64,000 nt of DNA from Thalassotalea algicola (GCF_012932965.1 NZ_JABBXH010000003.1:620001-684000); one strand, 5' to 3'. Counted from the first letter of the stretch, positions 39,624 to 47,620 are shown. Program-made: numbers and translations. The notes: generated by a model not told the origin, from the letters alone.

Positions 39624-40043
39624 TTATTTAACTAAATCGCCTAGTGCTTTACGTAGAATCGTACTTGAAGTATGTGTGGTGTACGGGAAATACATGATCT
39701 CAACACCGAATTCATTGAATTCTTTCTCGATTTTGTTCCATTTATCAGTACCTTTCCAATCATCACCAACAAACATCATATCGAACTTTAAGTTATTCCA
39801 CGCTTCCATCTTGTCATAACTGGTTTGTGGCACCACTTCATCAACAAACTTTACTGCTTCAACAATTTCCATGCGTTCGTTAAATGGAATAATTGGCTTT
39901 TTACTTTTGGCTGACATCGATAATTCATCACTGGTTACACCAACGATTAAGTAGTCACATTCCAACTTAGCGCGTTTTAGTACATTTAAATGACCGATAT
40001 GAAACATATCAAAAACGCCAGTGGTATAACCTATTTTCTTCAT
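39624..40043 (-). CDS. Glycerol-3-phosphate cytidylyltransferase-like protein (TagD type)
   Basis: 139-aa nucleotidyltransferase with GVFDMFHIGHLNVLKRAK (HIGH motif at the active site) and the C-terminal TTHTSSTILRK, the variant of RTEGISTT in TagD. The length is close to TagD (about 130). It would make CDP-glycerol from CTP and glycerol 3-phosphate, feeding the two glycerophosphotransferase-like genes on each side. ADP/CDP-ribitol-like substrates are possible alternatives. It lies between the Wzi-like gene and the second transferase. Confidence 0.82.
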   Translation of the reverse strand: MKKIGYTTGVFDMFHIGHLNVLKRAKLECDYLIVGVTSDELSMSAKSKKPIIPFNERMEIVEAVKFVDEVVPQTSYDKMEAWNNLKFDMMFVGDDWKGTDKWNKIEKEFNEFGVEIMYFPYTTHTSSTILRKALGDLVK

Positions 40044-40099
40044 TATTTGCCTATTTTTTTAGGTTGAAATGGTTAATTTTCGCAAGTTTAGCACAGCCA

Positions 40100-41161
40100 T
40101 TAGTGACTGAGTAGATAGTCTGCTATGCGTTTGCTCGCTTGACCATCAAGTTTGCCAGCAAGCTTTTCACTAAATGATAATCTGACTTGTTCTAATTGCT
40201 TAGGATTTTGGTAGTGACTATCGACTAAATTACGTAATTGCCTATACTTTTGGGCATGTACAGCAATGTCCGCATATTCGCCATAATCTTGATCCATACG
40301 TTTTTTAAAGCGATAGCTAAATATGCCACGGTAACTCCAGCGCAACTTAAGAAAGTCACACCAAATGACTGGCTTATTAAGTGCGGCAAATTCAAATAAT
40401 GCAGAAGAGGCATCACTGATAAGAATATCGGCAGTTGCTAAAAATGGTACTAGTGAATAATCTTCGACTTTGGCAAGGTAAACATTGTCAAAGGTTGACC
40501 AGTGATTGAGCAGTGCTTGCTGTTTTTTATACTTCTCTTTACTAACAGAAAAATAATGAGGCTTGATTAAGATATTATAATCGGTGAAGTCACTTGGCCA
40601 ATTTTTGGGGAAACACTCTATGCTGCTTGGGTAAAATGTTGGTGCATAAACTAACGTAGGTTTTTGATCGTTTAAACCTAGTTCATCTAGATTAAAACCA
40701 ACTTTCTCACCGCTAATGATAGGGTCGAGCTTAGAGAATCCAACGTCAATAAACGTATCATTAGGGTACATTTCATTAAATCGGGCAGTACGATACGCAC
40801 CCTCTACAAAACGAACCGTAGTAGGTGTATCTGATTTCGTATAGTAGCTAGCTTTCGGGCCAATTCCGTGGCCAAGCTGAACTGACTTACTTACCGTGTG
40901 TATTTGGTCTAAATGAGGATAAGCATTGGCAAATACAATCCAGTCTGCGTTTTGCTTCAAGTAATACTTAGTCGCTTGTTCTTGGTCATTTACCCAAGTA
41001 GCAGTTAACTGCGCTTGATCAATAATCCCTTCAACAATACTGTCATGGTTGCTGTGATAGAAAACAAATGAGACCTGACAATTGCGAGCTTTTAGTTCCT
41101 GATATACAGGTAAGTACTGTGGCAAATAGTACAAATGTAAAACATCAAATATTACATGCAT
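40100..41161 (-). CDS. Second CDP-glycerol glycerophosphotransferase family protein
   Basis: 353-aa protein with the family layout: N-terminal half with SVQLGHGIGPKASYY (catalytic-type His), then LVYAPTFYPSS, YNILIKPHYF and the C-terminal ATADILISDASSALFEFAALNKPVIWCDF. It resembles single-domain primases such as TagB rather than the large TagF polymerases. With the TagD-like gene 56 bp away, it supports a glycerol-phosphate-bearing surface polymer. The acceptor cannot be told from sequence. Confidence 0.82.
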   Translation of the reverse strand: MHVIFDVLHLYYLPQYLPVYQELKARNCQVSFVFYHSNHDSIVEGIIDQAQLTATWVNDQEQATKYYLKQNADWIVFANAYPHLDQIHTVSKSVQLGHGIGPKASYYTKSDTPTTVRFVEGAYRTARFNEMYPNDTFIDVGFSKLDPIISGEKVGFNLDELGLNDQKPTLVYAPTFYPSSIECFPKNWPSDFTDYNILIKPHYFSVSKEKYKKQQALLNHWSTFDNVYLAKVEDYSLVPFLATADILISDASSALFEFAALNKPVIWCDFLKLRWSYRGIFSYRFKKRMDQDYGEYADIAVHAQKYRQLRNLVDSHYQNPKQLEQVRLSFSEKLAGKLDGQASKRIADYLLSH

Positions 41162-41228
41162 TAAAGCTAATCCAAATATAATAAACGCAAAGCGCTAATG
41201 ATAACATGATGAATAAATTCACTAAAGA

Positions 41229-41251
41229 AAAGCCCCTATATAAGGGGCTTT
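41229..41251 (-). terminator. Terminator of the SH3-domain gene (41275-41874)
   Basis: Perfect AAAGCCCCT / AGGGGCTTT stem with a 5-nt loop, 24 bp after the stop of the minus-strand gene. The T run is short (TTTCTTT), so strength is moderate. Confidence 0.75.
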
Positions 41252-41274
41252 AAGAATGGGGGTTCTGAACTAGG

Positions 41275-41874
41275 TTAACTCCAGCTATCCATGGATGATT
41301 TTCGTCGAGTACTAATTCTTGGTAAAATCAGGCCTAGAATTAACCCAATACCCAATACAATTGCGCCATTAAAGAACCATTCCTTTTTCACATCCATATC
41401 TTGGGTGTTCAATTTGGATTGAGCACTAGCAAGTTGGCTCTCTAAGTTAGTTATTTTATTGGTTAACTCCGCAGTTTGATTTTCTGCTGCGTTAAGCCTT
41501 TCAGTGCTTTCATTAATTTGGCTTTGTAAGCTGGATTCCTTTTCACCAGTAGTTGCTAGTTGACCATTTAGTTCAGCGACAACATATCTTAAGCCTGGTT
41601 TTGTGGAGACGAACTTATCTTCTACCCATGCCTCTCGACCTTTATCGTCAATGATTTGCGTATAACCATTGCGCGCTTCACCAGTTAGCTTAACTTGTGT
41701 ACCTGCATTAATACTGCCAGTAATTCTATAGTTATTGCCTGCACCTGAATGCATGTAAATAAAGAGCTCATCAGAAATGTAACCATCTTCAAATTCAGGC
41801 TCTGCTTCCTGTGCAAAACTAGCAAATGACAATGTCGCCAATGCTACGACCGCTAGTTGCGTTAATTTCCCCAT
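41275..41874 (-). CDS. TIGR04211 family SH3-domain protein (YgiM-like)
   Basis: 199-aa envelope protein. A signal peptide (LATLSFASFA-QEAEP) is followed by a bacterial SH3 domain (about 28-90, ELFIYMHSGAGNNYRITGSI, DDKGREAWVEDKFV), a coiled coil (about 95-155) and a C-terminal membrane helix (about 168-188). The tail is basic (RISTRRKSS). The SH3 domain should face the periplasm. In E. coli ygiM is next to cca; here it lies beside ygiF. Exact role unknown. Confidence 0.85.
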   Translation of the reverse strand: MGKLTQLAVVALATLSFASFAQEAEPEFEDGYISDELFIYMHSGAGNNYRITGSINAGTQVKLTGEARNGYTQIIDDKGREAWVEDKFVSTKPGLRYVVAELNGQLATTGEKESSLQSQINESTERLNAAENQTAELTNKITNLESQLASAQSKLNTQDMDVKKEWFFNGAIVLGIGLILGLILPRISTRRKSSMDSWS

Positions 41875-42084
41875 GAGATAACCAATTAAAACGTAATAAA
41901 AATAATGGCTTCGATATTAGGACTTTGTAGGCGCAAGCGCAAGTTCGAAGTGTACAAAAACACAAGTAATCGCCTTAGTTTGTTGTAGCATTCAAAATAA
42001 CTTGCGTGTTAAATCATGGTTTTGTAATCTGTTTTTCTGGTTTTCATTCAGGTAACTGGGCAAATTTATATATTTGCTTAACAC

Positions 42085-43584
42085 ATGGCCACAGAAATAG
42101 AGCTTAAATACCTTGTTGATGATGATAATATTGTCGACAAATTTACTGCGATACTGACTAAACAACAATATTCGTATACGCACAATACTCGCCAATTAAT
42201 CAATTCTTACTTTGATACTCAAGATAAGCAATTACGCGCTTTGGATTTTGGTCTAAGAGTTCGCAAGGCGGAAGACTATACTGAGCAAACAATTAAAACT
42301 GCCGGTGTGGTTGTTGGTGGATTGCACCAAAGGCCGGAATATAACGTTGAAATTACAGGTTGTCAGCCTGATTTATCATTATTTCCTCGAGAAATATGGC
42401 CAGACAATTATAACGTCGATCACTTACAACAAAAACTTACCCCTTTATTTTCGACAAACTTTAGACGAGAAAGTTGGCAAGTATCCATTGGCGACTCTGT
42501 AGTAGAGGTCGCTTTTGATAAAGGTGCGATTGAGTCTAAAGGTGTTGAAATTCCAATTAGTGAAATAGAACTAGAGCTCATTAGTGGCAAAACCGGTGCT
42601 ATTTTTGAATTGGCGGAATTACTATTTGAATCATTCCATTTGTCGGCTGGGCAATTAAGCAAGGCTGCTAGAGGTTATCAGCTATGGCAGTTTGGCCAGC
42701 AAACAACTAGTGAAGCGATGCCTTTATCGCAACTTCAACTTAATGAAGCAATGTCAGTTGAGCGAGCGCTTATCAAAGGTATTGAGCATGGGTTAAATAC
42801 ACTTCAAGATGCTATAGCGCTAACAATAGCTGCTCCTGAATTAGAAAACGTTAAGCAGGTATATCTAGCACTGACTTTTATTCAACATGGACTATACCTA
42901 CATCATGAGTTAATTGAAGATGAACTCTATCAGGGCTTGAAGCGTCAATTAAAAGAAGCTATTGATGAGTTAAGTTGGTTGGAAAGTGCAATAAATATTA
43001 AGCATCTAACGTTAAAAACTGGCTCTTACCGCAAGAAGTTAGAATACAGTCAGCAATTGATACAAACGTTAAAGATCGAGCGTGGAAGATTTCCACAAGA
43101 GTCTGAAATAAAATCATTGTTAACTGGCAAGCTTCTTAACACTCTACAGCTGAATTTATTAAAATTTGTATTATCGCCAGTTGTAAAACCGGCAGAGACT
43201 CCTCGCTTATTACCAGAATATTCTAGACAAAAATTAGAGCAAAGTTTGGCAGAAATTGTCAGCATTAGTCACAATAAAATGCAACTAAGCCCATTGGAAT
43301 ATTTGGTTATGCAACACCATTTAAATCGTAGTCTTCTGACTGGTAATTGGTTTAGTAGTCTTTATGAACAATCAGGCCGCAAAGATTATAGACGTACTTG
43401 GTTGGATGTTTTGCAAGGGATAGAAGAATTAGCGACATTAGATTTACTGCAAAAACAGCTCAAAGCGCTCGAGCAAGGAGCCAGTAAATTAGAAAATTGG
43501 TTAGAGGGGAAGATAGAAAACCTATTGGTTGCTATCGAACATTCTTACCAGTCAGCTATTCGGGTAGAGCCATATTGGCGATGA
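42085..43584 (+). CDS. ygiF: CYTH-CHAD domain inorganic triphosphatase YgiF
   Basis: 499-aa protein. The CYTH domain begins with ATEIELKYLVDD (the ExExK metal/phosphate motif at residues 4-8), with RKAEDYTEQTIKT and GVEIPISEIELEL completing the tunnel fold. A helical CHAD domain occupies the second half. The family hydrolyses tripolyphosphate. It is longer than E. coli YgiF (about 433 aa). Its TGA overlaps the ATG of the next gene (ATGA at 43581-43584), a sign of translational coupling with the L,D-transpeptidase. Confidence 0.9.
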   Translation: MATEIELKYLVDDDNIVDKFTAILTKQQYSYTHNTRQLINSYFDTQDKQLRALDFGLRVRKAEDYTEQTIKTAGVVVGGLHQRPEYNVEITGCQPDLSLFPREIWPDNYNVDHLQQKLTPLFSTNFRRESWQVSIGDSVVEVAFDKGAIESKGVEIPISEIELELISGKTGAIFELAELLFESFHLSAGQLSKAARGYQLWQFGQQTTSEAMPLSQLQLNEAMSVERALIKGIEHGLNTLQDAIALTIAAPELENVKQVYLALTFIQHGLYLHHELIEDELYQGLKRQLKEAIDELSWLESAINIKHLTLKTGSYRKKLEYSQQLIQTLKIERGRFPQESEIKSLLTGKLLNTLQLNLLKFVLSPVVKPAETPRLLPEYSRQKLEQSLAEIVSISHNKMQLSPLEYLVMQHHLNRSLLTGNWFSSLYEQSGRKDYRRTWLDVLQGIEELATLDLLQKQLKALEQGASKLENWLEGKIENLLVAIEHSYQSAIRVEPYWR

Positions 43585-44468
43585 ATATACTTGTTGTTAC
43601 GTTGATAGCTTCGCTTAGTATAGCATCGCTGACATCTCATGCTGTGATCTACCCGTTGCCTGATAAAGGTAAAAGGCTCATTGGTGAGCCTGTTACTCAC
43701 CAAGTTAAGCAAGGAGATTATTTTCAGGCATTAGCCGAACAATATAATGTTGGCTTCCTTTCTTTAATGGCTGCTAATCCCGACATAGATCCGTTTTTAC
43801 CAGAGCCAGATACTCAGTTAAATATCCCTACCCAAATGTTGCTACCTTTTGTTGAACGTAAAGGGCTAGTCATTAACTTGCCTGAATTTAGGCTTTATTA
43901 TTTTCAGCCAGAATCTAATGTCGTTCACGTTTTCCCTATCGGTATTGGCAGACAAGGATTAGAAACACCAATAACCACTACTTATATCGGTGAAAAAAAG
44001 AAGAACCCTATTTGGCGTCCAACGCCTGAAATGAAAGAGCGGTATTTAAAAGAAAAGGGGGTTGTTTTAGCGGATGAAGTACCCGCCGGCCCTAACAACC
44101 CATTTGGTAAGTATGCGTTGCGTTTAGCGACGAGTGTTTATTTGATTCATGGTACCAACCAGCGGTTTGGCATTGGAGCTAGAGCGAGCTCAGGTTGTAT
44201 TCGTATGTTTGATGACGATATAAAGTGGTTATATGATAATGTGCCGCTAAATACACAGGTTAAAATAATCGACCAACCAATAAAAATGTCTTATGAAAAG
44301 CCTGGTGAGAAGTTAATAGAAATGCACCAGCCGCTTAGCTCGAAAAAAACTGAAGAGCAATTAACGGTATATCGCAATAAGCTGCGGCGCTTTATCGGAG
44401 CTAAAGCGCAACAACGCTACCTCGATAGCTTTGAACAAGCCACAGGTTTAGTACAAAAAGTAAAATAG
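43581..44468 (+). CDS. L,D-transpeptidase, Lpp-anchoring ErfK/YcfS type
   Basis: 295-aa periplasmic enzyme. After a signal peptide (MNILVVTLIASLSIASLTSHA) it has a LysM-like module (about 40-82, HQVKQGDYFQALAEQYNVG), then a YkuD catalytic domain with His190 (IHGTNQRFG) and Cys206 (ASSGCIRMFDDD). This layout matches the E. coli enzymes ErfK, YbiS, YcfS and YnhG. Start ATG 43581 is preferred over the longer open frame: it overlaps the ygiF stop (ATGA) and yields the signal peptide. A gene for an Lpp-like lipoprotein converges on it 4 bp downstream, suggesting enzyme and substrate. Confidence 0.9.
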   Translation: MNILVVTLIASLSIASLTSHAVIYPLPDKGKRLIGEPVTHQVKQGDYFQALAEQYNVGFLSLMAANPDIDPFLPEPDTQLNIPTQMLLPFVERKGLVINLPEFRLYYFQPESNVVHVFPIGIGRQGLETPITTTYIGEKKKNPIWRPTPEMKERYLKEKGVVLADEVPAGPNNPFGKYALRLATSVYLIHGTNQRFGIGARASSGCIRMFDDDIKWLYDNVPLNTQVKIIDQPIKMSYEKPGEKLIEMHQPLSSKKTEEQLTVYRNKLRRFIGAKAQQRYLDSFEQATGLVQKVK

Positions 44469-44492
44469 CTACCTATTTCTTGTAGGTAGCTA
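44466..44492 (-). terminator. Convergent hairpin over both stop codons (L,D-transpeptidase and lpp)
   Basis: Perfect 9-bp arms TAGCTACCT / AGGTAGCTA with a 9-nt loop. The arms include the TAG stop of the transpeptidase and overlap the stop of lpp. On the minus strand it runs into TATTTTACTTTTT, so it should terminate lpp mRNA; on the plus strand there is no T run. Confidence 0.75.
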
Positions 44493-44742
44493 CCATATTG
44501 TCGATGCGCTCATTCGCTTTATCAACTGCCATATTGATACTTTCAACAGACTCTTTAACACCTTTTATCGCGCTAGTATTTTTCTGTTGTTGTGTTTTTA
44601 ATTCGCCGACTTCTGCAGATAATTTTTGAACCTGTGAAGAAAGGTTGTCTATTTTACTCGACATTTGATCAAGCTGACCATTGTTTGCACAACCTGATAT
44701 TAGTAAAAGTAAGCCAACTGCTGATATTGTTTTGATTGTCAT
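44473..44742 (-). CDS. lpp: Major outer membrane lipoprotein Lpp (long form)
   Basis: 89-aa lipoprotein with lipobox LISGC (Cys18). The mature 72 residues form an unbroken heptad coiled coil with hydrophobic a/d residues at mature positions 7,10,14,17,21,24,28,31,42,45,49,52,56,59,63,66. The end DNMVATYKK parallels the E. coli end DNMATKYRK, where the last Lys is bonded to peptidoglycan. E. coli mature Lpp is 58 aa, so this one is 14 residues (two heptads) longer. It should be crosslinked by an L,D-transpeptidase, and a candidate gene converges on it. Confidence 0.88.
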   Translation of the reverse strand: MTIKTISAVGLLLLISGCANNGQLDQMSSKIDNLSSQVQKLSAEVGELKTQQQKNTSAIKGVKESVESINMAVDKANERIDNMVATYKK

Positions 44743-44798
44743 AGCAATTCCTTGTTAAGCGGTTATTGTCTTAGCAAGTATGACACAGGGCTCAAAAG

Positions 44799-44829
44799 TC
44801 GCAACTCATCATTAATCAATAAGTTGCGA
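44799..44829 (-). terminator. Possible terminator of the K+ channel operon
   Basis: 8-bp perfect arms TCGCAACT / AGTTGCGA with a 15-nt loop, just after the channel gene's stop on the minus strand, followed by CTTTT. The long loop and short T run make it weak. It could instead be a control element of the lpp promoter. Confidence 0.4.
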
Positions 44830-44838
44830 GAATATAAA

Positions 44839-45312
44839 TTATGAAGGATCAGACTTTTGTGAAATGAGTGCATCAATTTTCGCTTCTAATTGATTCACTT
44901 TGTTGAGAATTTCTTGGTTCTGTTTTCTAAGCTCTCTGTTTTTTATATTGGTATCGGAAAATCCAAAGGCTTTTTGTGCGAATAAGCCGCCAAGCAAACC
45001 GAGAATCCCCACACCTAAAACAAACATAGTAAACACGGTAATTCTGCCTACTAAGGTGACAGGAAGTTCGCCACCAAAGCCAATGGTAGAAGACGCCATT
45101 AGCATGAGCCAAACCGCATCACCGTAATCTTCAATAGTTGAACCGGAAATGTTAGCTTCAGCGATATAGGTGACATAACCTAATGTGAAGGTCAGTACTA
45201 TAAATAGCACTATTGCGAAAATACTCACTACACCAAGGTGATAGTTTTTTACACCAAAGCTATCAATGGAATAAAAACCTGACTTATCAATGATTTTTTT
45301 AATAATGATCAT
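44839..45312 (-). CDS. Two-TM potassium channel with C-terminal coiled coil
   Basis: 157-aa ion channel. Two helices (about 28-50 and 90-112) flank a pore loop with selectivity filter STIGFGG (Thr-Ile-Gly-Phe-Gly at 76-80), as in K+ channels of the Ion_trans_2 group. A C-terminal coiled coil (about 120-152) may join subunits. No RCK domain is present. Last gene of the minus-strand operon with yjfI, pspA, yjfK and the RHH-like gene, 11 bp after the latter. It may respond to membrane state sensed by the PspA-like partner; that is inference. Confidence 0.85.
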   Translation of the reverse strand: MIIIKKIIDKSGFYSIDSFGVKNYHLGVVSIFAIVLFIVLTFTLGYVTYIAEANISGSTIEDYGDAVWLMLMASSTIGFGGELPVTLVGRITVFTMFVLGVGILGLLGGLFAQKAFGFSDTNIKNRELRKQNQEILNKVNQLEAKIDALISQKSDPS

Positions 45313-45323
45313 GTTTTAATTGC

Positions 45324-45653
45324 TCACTCCTGTGACTTATCCTTTACATGAATGATTAAATCATCCATTAACTTTCGCTTTATTTCTAGTTGTTGTTCTG
45401 GGCTTAAATCATACTTTTCTGCCAGGAGTTCATAATCCACCGGTGATAAGCTAACTGTTAATCTAGGACGTTTAGGACGTTTACTTGTTGGCAGGCCTAA
45501 AATAGTTCTAATTTGATCGGAAGGGCTGAGGCCAGCCTCAAGTGCCTCTCTACGAATCGCTAGTTGAAATTTTTCATCCATATCGAATGCTACTTGAACC
45601 GCTTTCATCGCTTTTACAGAGGATTGCCACTTCTCGGGTACTTTTCTACTCAT
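45324..45653 (-). CDS. Ribbon-helix-helix-like small protein
   Basis: 109 aa. Residues about 18-53 read as beta strand, helix, turn and helix (VQVAFDMDEKFQLAIRREAL, then GLSPSDQIRTIL), the shape of a ribbon-helix-helix DNA-binding unit. A second strand-helix-helix-like segment (RLTVSLSPVDYELLAEKY, then LSPEQQLEIKRKLMDDL) follows a basic linker (SKRPKRPR). The start is 2 bp after the yjfK stop, and the ribosome site AGGAAG lies within the yjfK end. A local regulator is likely; the palindromes before both island operons are candidate targets. I do not recognise a named family. Confidence 0.6.
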   Translation of the reverse strand: MSRKVPEKWQSSVKAMKAVQVAFDMDEKFQLAIRREALEAGLSPSDQIRTILGLPTSKRPKRPRLTVSLSPVDYELLAEKYDLSPEQQLEIKRKLMDDLIIHVKDKSQE

Positions 45654-45655
45654 GA

Positions 45656-46294
45656 CTAACTTCCTGGATACATATCTACGATATCTGTTACAGGTCTAAA
45701 TAAGGTTAAAAAGACATCTGTATCACCATCTTGCCAAACCTCAATATCGATCCCTTTATTTTCATCTTGGTTGTACAGCGTGTAAAGCTCAAATTGCTCT
45801 CCTGAGTCCTTGCCTTCATATGCACTCAACTGAGAATTTCGATTGTCTTTGCGATGAAAATAACCGACTTGAGCATAAGCTTGTTGTTGATAACTAATAT
45901 CGCTCCAATCAAGCGTTAACTCGCTATTATCGAGTCTATCTAGAACAGCATTACCTGGTTCGTCGAAAACCGTAGAAAACTGTTCTAGATCGAAAAGGGT
46001 TTCTACGTCATTGTCGGCAATTTTTAGTGAAAATTTAAGGTAGGTTTTATCATCGACCTCTAAGGATAAATACAACTCAATATCGCTTTGGCCAGAAAGC
46101 ACCCATTCAGTTTGAACTTTGTGTTCAAACTCATAGCAATTGATTGCAGTTACTTGAAATTGTTGATCTCTGATTAAGCTTGGTAACCCAAAGCTGTCAC
46201 TCATTGAAATCATGTCATTAATTTGTAGATCTTTGACTTGAGTGACTGCGCGTTGTTTTGGCTCTGAGCCAAATATCTTTTTGATAAAACTCAT
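45656..46294 (-). CDS. yjfK: DUF2491 family protein (YjfK-like)
   Basis: 212-aa soluble protein opening MSFIKKIFGSEPKQ and rich in beta-type segments with many acidic residues (YLSLEVDDKTYLKFSLKIAD, IDIEVWQDGDTDVFLTLFRP). Length and position after the PspA-like gene match YjfK/DUF2491 of E. coli (219 aa). Function unknown; neighbours suggest envelope stress. It is separated from pspA by 89 bp that contain a terminator-like hairpin, so its level may be lower than that of pspA. Confidence 0.75.
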   Translation of the reverse strand: MSFIKKIFGSEPKQRAVTQVKDLQINDMISMSDSFGLPSLIRDQQFQVTAINCYEFEHKVQTEWVLSGQSDIELYLSLEVDDKTYLKFSLKIADNDVETLFDLEQFSTVFDEPGNAVLDRLDNSELTLDWSDISYQQQAYAQVGYFHRKDNRNSQLSAYEGKDSGEQFELYTLYNQDENKGIDIEVWQDGDTDVFLTLFRPVTDIVDMYPGS

Positions 46295-46319
46295 ATGATC
46301 CCTTGCGGTGCCGTAAACG

Positions 46320-46372
46320 AAAAAAGCCCAGTCACAGAAAGCTGCATAGTGCAGGTATTCCTAGACTGAGCT
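46320..46372 (-). terminator. Terminator-like hairpin between pspA-like and yjfK genes
   Basis: On the minus strand, AGCTCAGTC (46372-46364) pairs with GACTGGGCT (46333-46325), with one G:T pair. An inner CTGCA/TGCAG stem lies at 46342-46354, and six T follow (46325-46320). Its place inside the operon suggests partial termination or mRNA processing. Confidence 0.55.
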
Positions 46373-46383
46373 GGTTGGGTAAA

Positions 46384-47079
46384 TTAGCCTTTATTTTGTT
46401 TTGCTTTAATGCGATCTAATACAGAACTTGCATTATTATCCGCAGCGCCAATTCCTGCGGCTTTTAATTGCGCTTCAAGTGAACTATCACCAGTTTCAGC
46501 TTCAAGTACTTCAGCAGCCTTCATTTTGTCATCAAACTGTTGCTGCTTGGCTTTAATTCGCTCTAAAGAATCTTTTGCGTTTAATAGCTTTGAGTTGCTT
46601 GATGAAAAGTTATCAGTAATTGCTGATGTCGCTTTTTGTACACTTTCAGTGGTTTTAACCATAGAAAGTTGGCGTTTGTACTCTTGAATTTGACGCTCAC
46701 TTTTGCGAACCAATTCTTTTAAACGGTTTGCATTAGTTTCAAAGCTTGTTAAAGCTTGTTGCTGCGAAGATAGCTCCGTTTCCAAACCTGCTATTTTTTC
46801 TGCTACCGCTAAAGCAAGTGACTCATCGCCTTTTTCAAGTGCTTGAGCTGCGTATCCTTCGTGTTCGGTAACTTCACGCTGCAAGCGTTCAACTTCACGA
46901 CTTGCCGCCATTTGTTGTGCCATAACGTTCGTTAAATCGCGTTTAGCTTTTGTTAAGTGGTGCTCTGAATCTCGAATCTCTTGCTCAAAGATTCGTGTAC
47001 CATTTGAATCAACTATCGCTTCACCTACTTCCGTAGCACCACCACGGATCGCTGTCATAATTTTCTTAAAAATGCTCAT
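46384..47079 (-). CDS. yjfJ: PspA/IM30 family protein (YjfJ-like)
   Basis: 231-aa membrane-binding, ESCRT-III-like protein. It opens MSIFKKIMTAIRGGATEVGEAIVDSN (amphipathic start) and then forms long helices (SEHHLTKAKRDLTNVMAQQMAA, REVERLQREV, QIQEYKRQLSMVK), ending in a Ser/Ala/Asp tail. Length equals YjfJ of E. coli (232). Unlike PspA proper there is no pspBC or pspF nearby; the partners are yjfI, yjfK, an RHH-like protein and a channel. AGGAGC 7 bp upstream supports the ATG. Confidence 0.85.
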   Translation of the reverse strand: MSIFKKIMTAIRGGATEVGEAIVDSNGTRIFEQEIRDSEHHLTKAKRDLTNVMAQQMAASREVERLQREVTEHEGYAAQALEKGDESLALAVAEKIAGLETELSSQQQALTSFETNANRLKELVRKSERQIQEYKRQLSMVKTTESVQKATSAITDNFSSSNSKLLNAKDSLERIKAKQQQFDDKMKAAEVLEAETGDSSLEAQLKAAGIGAADNNASSVLDRIKAKQNKG

Positions 47080-47099
47080 AAAATGCTCCTAAATGATGG

Positions 47100-47513
47100 T
47101 TAAACTAAGTAATCGCTCATATCATCGATAATCTCGATGGCGTTATTACTTAACACGGCAAGTTCATGCTCTATGTCGTCAAAGGTTGAGCTAATCGACA
47201 ACGCACCAAAAATAACGTATTTGTCACCAATTTTTGAAAATGAAGATAACGGCATAGGAATACTCATTTCCAACATGCTTGTATGCATATCTGCCACTTT
47301 GTCTTCCTTAACTTCGTTGCTACCCCAAAGATATGTGATACAAAGAATTTGGTCATCAGTTACCGAAACAAAAATAGGTAACTCTTCACGGCCTTCTACA
47401 GTGATCTGGAGTACGTCAACCTCACCAGAGATTGGCTGGCAATCGAAAACCATCCCGGTCTCTGAATTATCTGCTAGCGCGTTTAAATGGTCAGCTATCT
47501 TATGAATATTCAT
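47100..47513 (-). CDS. yjfI: DUF2170 family protein (YjfI-like)
   Basis: 137-aa soluble acidic protein starting MNIHKIADHLNALADN, with VFVSV.DDQILCITYLWG-type beta segments, SIPMPLSSFSKIGDKYVIFGALS and the acidic end EIIDDMSDYLV. It fits YjfI/DUF2170 (133 aa in E. coli). The ATG at 47513 is chosen over the in-frame ATG at 47525 because AGGAT lies 6 bp before it. First gene of operon b, with two identical 16-bp CGACATAATATGTCAA copies upstream. Confidence 0.78.
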   Translation of the reverse strand: MNIHKIADHLNALADNSETGMVFDCQPISGEVDVLQITVEGREELPIFVSVTDDQILCITYLWGSNEVKEDKVADMHTSMLEMSIPMPLSSFSKIGDKYVIFGALSISSTFDDIEHELAVLSNNAIEIIDDMSDYLV

Positions 47514-47571
47514 GTTTATCCTCATGGTTAAATAAGTAGCAAAGTGACGTGTTAGTCACTGGTTGCTCGTC

Positions 47572-47584
47572 GACATAATATGTC
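47572..47584. promoter_or_regulatory. Palindrome GACATAATATGTC, copy 1 (island operator)
   Basis: Perfect inverted repeat around a single central base, within the 16-bp direct repeat CGACATAATATGTCAA shared with copy 2. It lies about 60 bp before the yjfI start. On the minus strand the sequence includes TTGACA, so it may overlap a -35 element. Confidence 0.65.
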
Positions 47585-47607
47585 AACATGGTTTAATTTA
47601 GCATTAC

Positions 47608-47620
47608 GACATAATATGTC
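47608..47620. promoter_or_regulatory. Palindrome GACATAATATGTC, copy 2 (island operator)
   Basis: Same 13-bp inverted repeat, 36 bp (about 3.5 turns) from copy 1, about 95 bp before yjfI. On the minus strand TTGACA is followed 17 bp later by AAATTA, a possible promoter that a bound regulator would cover. Confidence 0.65.
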
